DNA of 64,000 bases, from assembly GCA_017480345.1 (NCBI GenBank), contig JAFVAU010000022.1:16977-80976 (forward strand). The letters run 5' to 3'. The stretch comes from Bacteroidales bacterium (GTDB taxonomy: Bacteria > Bacteroidota > Bacteroidia > Bacteroidales > UBA932). Shown in pieces: positions 60,605 through 64,000 of this stretch. The notes beneath the pieces were generated by a model, which worked only from the letters and a program-made list of their open reading frames with translations, had not been told where the DNA came from and searched no databases. The first letter of the stretch is position 1. Each line of letters starts with the position of its first letter. A program made the position numbers and the translations under genes.

Positions 60605-60793
60605 GCACAACAGAATGTCTACCCCGTCATCTTGTTCGGTACTAGCGGCCACATTGAGTGACCGCTTTATGCAAAAGAAAAGGAGGGCGGCCGTCCGCTT
60701 GCCGTGGCTTTCGTAACATCATTTGGCGTGACGGAATCCAAGCACAGAAGTCATATAAACGACATCGTTGCCATGGATTCCTTATTCCAGTGA
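60605..60793 (+). pseudogene. C-terminal remnant of an ATP-binding (AAA) protein
   Basis: Translated in one frame, this stretch reads NVYPVILFGTSGHIE, a stop (60659-60661), then PLYAKEKEGGRPLAVAFVTS, then FGVTESKHRSHINDIVAMDS and LFQ. The last part resembles the C-terminus of the Bacteroidota AAA ATPases that end in a (V/T)MDxLF phrase. There is no start codon and an internal stop, so it is a decayed fragment. The bases from 60794 to 60912 show nothing convincing. The family call is from memory of the pattern. Confidence 0.42.
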
Positions 60794-60912
60794 AGGCTCT
60801 ATTTCTGCGAAATCTACAAGGAAGGCTTTGTCCCCGGGGACTACAAACTCACCGCCACCCTCGGCGGGAGGATGGCGGCGGGATTAATCCGAATCACAGG
60901 TGAACAGAGGCG

Positions 60913-61788
60913 CTATCGAGCGCTGCCCGACTGGGATTTCAGTTGACCGGAAACTTTATAGATTTTTCCGGCTTGATAGTTCTTCGAGGGTTTCCACGAG
61001 TAATAGTGGTTAGGCGCTGTCGGAGTAGGATTACTGACGCCACCAAGATTCACGCCAGAGGGCTTGCTGCCCTGCAATGTGATTCTCATCTCTGAAGGAG
61101 ACTCATCGCCAAAGAGGTCCTTGGTACCTTCAGATGTATTCCCGTCGAAGAGAATGGCCAGATAGAAATCCAACGGCTCCATACTGGTGTTTACGTTATA
61201 GCTACTCTGGGGTTTTACAGCAATATACCCTTCTGTTTCGTTGTTTTTATACCATTTAGCTGCGCCAACAGGTTTGGTAAAAATGGCATAGTTGTAGGAC
61301 GCGCTCCCGGAAGTTGGTGCCGAAAGCACAAAGTGAAAATAAGTCAATCTTGGACTTAGTGTAATCGGAGAAGCAAGCGATGTCACGCTTTCAGCGACAA
61401 GGTACTCCGGCAAGTTTGCTACAGAACCGTCCTGCTCAGACCAGTCACAGGTCCGGGACGGATAGTACACGCTATACGTCATTCCTTCCTCGAGCTGGCT
61501 GCTGGCGCAGGAGAAAGTAGCGTTGCTGCTGCCGATTCCATCAGACAGGGTGAAGGTCTCGACAACCTCCGTTTCGTCTTTGGTGAACACCACTTCAATC
61601 TGGTCTTCTGCTTCCCATGCGGGCTTTATGGTGGTGCCGTCGAGACTGTGGGAGACTTTGGTGTCCGCATTCAGACCGGCCTGTAGTGTGACAGGTTTGC
61701 CCTTCACTGGCGCCGGGGTTTCAATCTTATTACAGGAAAACAAAAGCTGCAGTAAGGCTGCAGTAATAATTACAAGCATCTTTTTCAT
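60913..61788 (-). CDS. Fimbrillin-like lipoprotein
   Basis: A 291-residue lipoprotein (signal MKKMLVIITAALLQLLFSC, Cys19). The N-terminal beta domain has the fimbrillin-type pattern: VTLQAGLNADTKVSHSL, WEAEDQIEVVF, FSCASSQLEEGMTYSVYYP. The C-terminal half ends in NYQAGKIYKVSGQLK, as in fimbrillin-family proteins where an aromatic is followed by GKxYxV. It is probably a surface pilus/adhesin subunit or anchor. A small peptide gene lies 16 bases upstream, likely in the same operon. Confidence 0.75.
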   Translation of the reverse strand: MKKMLVIITAALLQLLFSCNKIETPAPVKGKPVTLQAGLNADTKVSHSLDGTTIKPAWEAEDQIEVVFTKDETEVVETFTLSDGIGSSNATFSCASSQLEEGMTYSVYYPSRTCDWSEQDGSVANLPEYLVAESVTSLASPITLSPRLTYFHFVLSAPTSGSASYNYAIFTKPVGAAKWYKNNETEGYIAVKPQSSYNVNTSMEPLDFYLAILFDGNTSEGTKDLFGDESPSEMRITLQGSKPSGVNLGGVSNPTPTAPNHYYSWKPSKNYQAGKIYKVSGQLKSQSGSAR

Positions 61789-61804
61789 AATCTGTCCTCC
61801 TTAA

Positions 61805-61936
61805 TTAAGCCTCTTCTTCTTCATAATAGGGCAAACCGAATTGTCCATCGTTACTGGCGCAAATAACGCCTTCAGTTTTGACATCGAAAGCCCGAACCTC
61901 CGGCTTTTCGTACACTACTTTTTTGTTTTGTTCCAT
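61805..61936 (-). CDS. 43-residue Bacteroidales-type small peptide
   Basis: The frame encodes MEQNKKVVYEKPEVRAFDVK then TEGVICASNDGQFGLPYYEE and EEA. The pattern YEKPEVxxxxxxTEGVICAS is shared by many short peptides found next to surface-protein or fimbrial genes in Bacteroidales. It lacks a signal peptide, is acidic at its end, and has one cysteine. Function unknown; a signalling or modified peptide role has not been shown. It is followed after 16 bases by the fimbrillin-like lipoprotein. Confidence 0.65.
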   Translation of the reverse strand: MEQNKKVVYEKPEVRAFDVKTEGVICASNDGQFGLPYYEEEEA

Positions 61937-61981
61937 TGCATTATTTGGTTAAAAATTATAGTACTTCCGTTTGTCACTGGC

Positions 61982-62008
61982 CTCACAAAGTGTCAGACAC
62001 CTTGTGAG
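61982..62008. terminator. 12-bp hairpin between small genes
   Basis: CTCACAAAGTGT (61982-61993) and ACACCTTGTGAG (61997-62008) form a stem with one mismatch/G-U and a 3-nt loop. It lies between the frameshifted secreted gene and the small peptide gene. Confidence 0.4.
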
Positions 62009-62068
62009 CAGTTCAAAGAACGCATTTTGCGGGTCTCACGCGGGGTACAGACCCCGAGCGGGGAGCGT

Positions 62069-62291
62069 TCAGTTCGTCGGCACGATGGTGCAGACGATGG
62101 TGGTTTGGGTATCGCCATAGCCCATAAAATCGCCGCTGAAAGAGACTGTGGAGGCAGGAGTGCCCACCGCCCAGACCCACGTACCAGCTTGGTTGACTGT
62201 CTTTGGTGACATGCTGGGCAGAAGCGGTCTGTACTCCTGTGGCCATGAACACCATCACCATCAGAAGTGTGATTATACTATGTTTTTTCAT
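62069..62291 (-). pseudogene. Frameshifted small secreted protein
   Basis: Translation starts at 62291 with a signal peptide (MKKHSIITLLMVMVFMATGV, then QTASAQHVTK). After about residue 31 the natural-looking sequence continues in another frame: NQAGTWVWAVGTPASTVSFS, then GDFMGYGDTQTTIVCTIVPT and N, stop at 62071-62069. In the original frame the protein becomes His/Arg rich and runs on without sense. One base lost or gained near 62185-62195 would explain it. It is either a true frameshift or an assembly error. Confidence 0.55.
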
Positions 62292-62399
62292 AAATGATAG
62301 AAGAATTAGATTCCTTCCCGGATACACGAAAAAAAGCGGCCCTTCATGCGAAGTCCGCTTGGTTTGGTTGTGTAAATGGTTGATTAAGGACGACTTATA

Positions 62400-62408
62400 C
62401 CCCCCCCC
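62400..62408. repeat. C9 homopolymer tract
   Basis: Nine C residues follow CTTATA. The same CTTATA plus C7 occurs at 11468-11480 upstream of receptor B. The 288-base gap from 62292 to 62579 otherwise holds nothing I can name; the tract lies upstream of the small secreted gene on the minus strand. Confidence 0.6.
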
Positions 62409-62579
62409 AGAATTCAGAGCGGGTCACCGTAACTATGGAATATGACGGGCAGGTCTTCACTACAAACGTTCTACAAATGTACAACTTTTTTGCCATCTCA
62501 CAAAATTTTTTCCATCTCACAAAAAATAACAGGACACGTATGAACACTTCCCCACGGAAGATTTTAGGTGACACAGAAA

Positions 62580-63008
62580 TCATTCCTCTTCATCTTCCGG
62601 CAAATACTCGCACAGTATCTTCATGGCCACCTCGTGCACGTCCTTCGAGCGCCAGGAGAGTTTTTCGGCGGCATAGCCCGTCATATACACCGCCTGGCGA
62701 TACTCCTCCTCACCTTCAAAGCCCAGCTTAAAGCGGTACTTTATCGCATTGATGGCTTTGGCCACTTGATTCAGATTTGTACCGGCCCTGTGCATTTCCC
62801 TGTAAATGGTAATCAACCACTTGCGGAGCTGCATAAGTTCGCCGTCGGTTCCCTTGAAAACCATTCGTTTCCCGCCACGGTTCAGCACCGTATTGATGAT
62901 GAAACGGGACCTGGAATGATAGCCGTCTATTTGCATCAACTCCATCATTTTGTCGTACTGTTCCTCCGTCATTCGAAGGCTTATCATCTTTGTCTTTTTT
63001 GCTTTCAT
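62580..63008 (-). CDS. MobC-type mobilization accessory protein
   Basis: A 142-residue protein; start at 63008 (MKAKKTKMISLRMTEEQYDK) with a purine-rich GAAGAAG before it. The N-terminal ribbon-helix-helix (ISLRMTEEQYDKMMELMQID) and the MobC-family segment HRAGTNLNQVAKAINAIKY (about residues 75-93) mark a relaxosome DNA-binding protein. A relaxase gene normally follows immediately; none is present in the 500 bases downstream, suggesting a truncated element. Confidence 0.78.
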   Translation of the reverse strand: MKAKKTKMISLRMTEEQYDKMMELMQIDGYHSRSRFIINTVLNRGGKRMVFKGTDGELMQLRKWLITIYREMHRAGTNLNQVAKAINAIKYRFKLGFEGEEEYRQAVYMTGYAAEKLSWRSKDVHEVAMKILCEYLPEDEEE

Positions 63009-63172
63009 GGCTTCTTCTTTTTCATCTTCTTTTGCCCGCCGAAGGCGTAGAGATGGCCCGCCAGGGCCCGCGTTTGTATCACAAACGCACATCTTGCAAT
63101 TCCTTTTTCACCGGCGTATCACTAATTTTTCTCGTATTCTGGTATTCTATTAATCTACAAGTCTATTTTAAT

Positions 63173-63805
63173 CTACAAATCTATAGGTACTGTAAGCAGT
63201 TTGCCTGTTGCCACCATCTCCTGGAATACTTCTTCCAGCTGTTGCCGTTTAGCAACATTGGAGTTTCCAGTGTCGGCATTGACAATTCCGGCCGAGAGGA
63301 GAAAGTCAAAAACCAGAGAAAGAGTCTGGTCACTATAATAGGTGATGCGCCCGTAGTTCTTGACATCGGCATAGCAATTCTTTGCCACTTTGGCAAGCGT
63401 CTCACGATTCTTCCGCTCCACCGTCTCCGGGTCTTCCGGCTTCGGCTTTTCTTGTTCACGGCGAAGCCGCCTGAGGGCTTCCAGCCGCATTGGGCAATGG
63501 TGATAGATTTCCATGATGCGGATGAACTCCGCAGGTGAAAGTTTATACATCGGCCCCAATTGGGCGCAGACGCCGGCACGAATAGCGACGCGGATTTCAT
63601 CTACGCACCAGGAATCATAGGTGGTATACAACTCTGACAACATCAGGTTGACAATAGCATCGACAATTTTGGGATCCGCCACTTCGCATCGAAGGGAAAA
63701 GGCTTCATCGATGACAATATCGGCCAGATGATTCCTCATCTCTTCAAACGGGATGAGGGCGATGGGGCGGCTGCTCCGGGCCTTGAGGATTGCACTGACA
63801 GTCAT
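63173..63805 (-). CDS. Mobile-element protein of unknown function
   Basis: A 210-residue, mostly helical, charged protein with no motif I can name. It includes MLSELYTTYDSWCVDEIRVA, EFIRIMEIYHHCPMRLEALR and TGNSNVAKRQQLEEVFQEMV. Its ATG overlaps the stop of the preceding gene (ATGA), so it is part of an operon that continues beyond the right edge and leads into mobC. Confidence 0.7.
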   Translation of the reverse strand: MTVSAILKARSSRPIALIPFEEMRNHLADIVIDEAFSLRCEVADPKIVDAIVNLMLSELYTTYDSWCVDEIRVAIRAGVCAQLGPMYKLSPAEFIRIMEIYHHCPMRLEALRRLRREQEKPKPEDPETVERKNRETLAKVAKNCYADVKNYGRITYYSDQTLSLVFDFLLSAGIVNADTGNSNVAKRQQLEEVFQEMVATGKLLTVPIDL

Positions 63806-64000
63806 TCTCCAACACCTCCTTCCATTTTCAGCGCCTGCTTGACGGCTTCATTTCGGACGATGACGCTGGTTCCCACTCTTTTTGGCTTGAAATCGACCGT
63901 CTCCTGATGTATCTTTTCAAAGCAAGAGCAAATATCTTCATTGGTCCATTGTTTCTTTGTTTTCTTTTCTTTTGTTTTATGTTGCCCGGCGCCCGCCGCT
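63802..64000 (-). CDS. Unknown protein, 5' end beyond window
   Basis: The last 65 or so codons of a gene entering from the right: KQWTNEDICSCFEKIHQETV, DFKPKRVGTSVIVRNEAVKQ and ALKMEGGVGE, stop TGA at 63804-63802. The upstream part is Lys-rich and open to the edge. No family recognised. The stop overlaps the next start codon. Confidence 0.6.
   Translation of the reverse strand, partial: AAGAGQHKTKEKKTKKQWTNEDICSCFEKIHQETVDFKPKRVGTSVIVRNEAVKQALKMEGGVGE

Noticed and set aside
60121-60608. Open frames within the interrupted tRNA (e.g. plus 60121-60426, minus 60252-60608)
   Set aside because: They run through paired intron core and tRNA sequence, lack domains, and are explained by RNA structure.
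60794-60945. Frame reading EIYKEGFVPGDYKLTATLGG on the plus strand
   Set aside because: No start codon, no family resemblance, and it runs antisense into the lipoprotein gene end.
62395-62583. 62-codon minus-strand frame after mobC
   Set aside because: Starts inside the mobC end, crosses the C9 tract and has no recognisable sequence.
1-64000. CRISPR arrays and rRNA genes
   Set aside because: No regularly spaced direct repeats with unique spacers and no rRNA signatures were seen; the only tandem array (59859-59935) has no spacers.

Overview
The window looks like a chromosomal segment of a host-associated Bacteroidales bacterium (Bacteroidota), moderately GC-rich. The lineage call rests on promoters of the Bacteroidota type (a -33 TTTG/TTG and a -7 TAnnTTTG box), secreted lipoproteins with BACON domains, Oar-type TonB-dependent receptors, DUF3109/DUF2007 genes, a short fimbriae-associated type peptide and a Bacteroides-type mobilization gene. 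No species call is possible from the sequence alone.

Layout. 1-1858: a secreted phosphodiesterase-family lipoprotein (cut by the window edge) and a higBA toxin-antitoxin pair. 1877-14825: a surface-protein locus: a secreted nuclease lipoprotein, a BACON lipoprotein and two large TonB-dependent receptors in opposite orientation. The two receptor genes share a 163-bp inverted repeat covering promoter, 5' leader and signal peptide. It brackets a MNT-HEPN toxin-antitoxin operon and a serine recombinase, the architecture of an invertible, phase-variable locus. 15247-39533: mainly core genes: metK behind a probable SAM-II riboswitch, smpB, two M23 peptidases, alaS, an in-frame LptF/G-Fmt fusion, thiamine pyrophosphokinase, a TrpB2-type trpB behind a textbook Trp leader-peptide attenuator, sdhC, pyrH, an esterase, aminopeptidase P, hemW, an M16-like protein, a TPR protein and a U32 protein. 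39564-43893: an accessory patch with an AT-rich CotH-kinase lipoprotein, hicAB and a lineage-specific lipoprotein. 44001-59016: cell-envelope cluster: prmC-ddl-PBP1 on the minus strand, topA, an Lrp regulator, ispD, then mreB-mreC-mreD-PBP2-rodA and an S41 peptidase on the plus strand, followed by a short-chain dehydrogenase.

59859-64000: a repeat array, then a tRNA-Leu(UAA) gene interrupted inside its anticodon by a 389-nt group I intron, then a decayed island beside the tRNA: an ATPase remnant, a fimbrillin-like lipoprotein with a 43-residue companion peptide, a frameshifted small secreted gene, and mobilization-type genes running off the right edge.

The items most worth follow-up are the tRNA-Leu group I intron with a repeat-filled P1 loop, the recombinase-bearing inverted receptor locus, the ribosome-mediated trp attenuator in front of a lone trpB, and the LptF/G-Fmt gene fusion.
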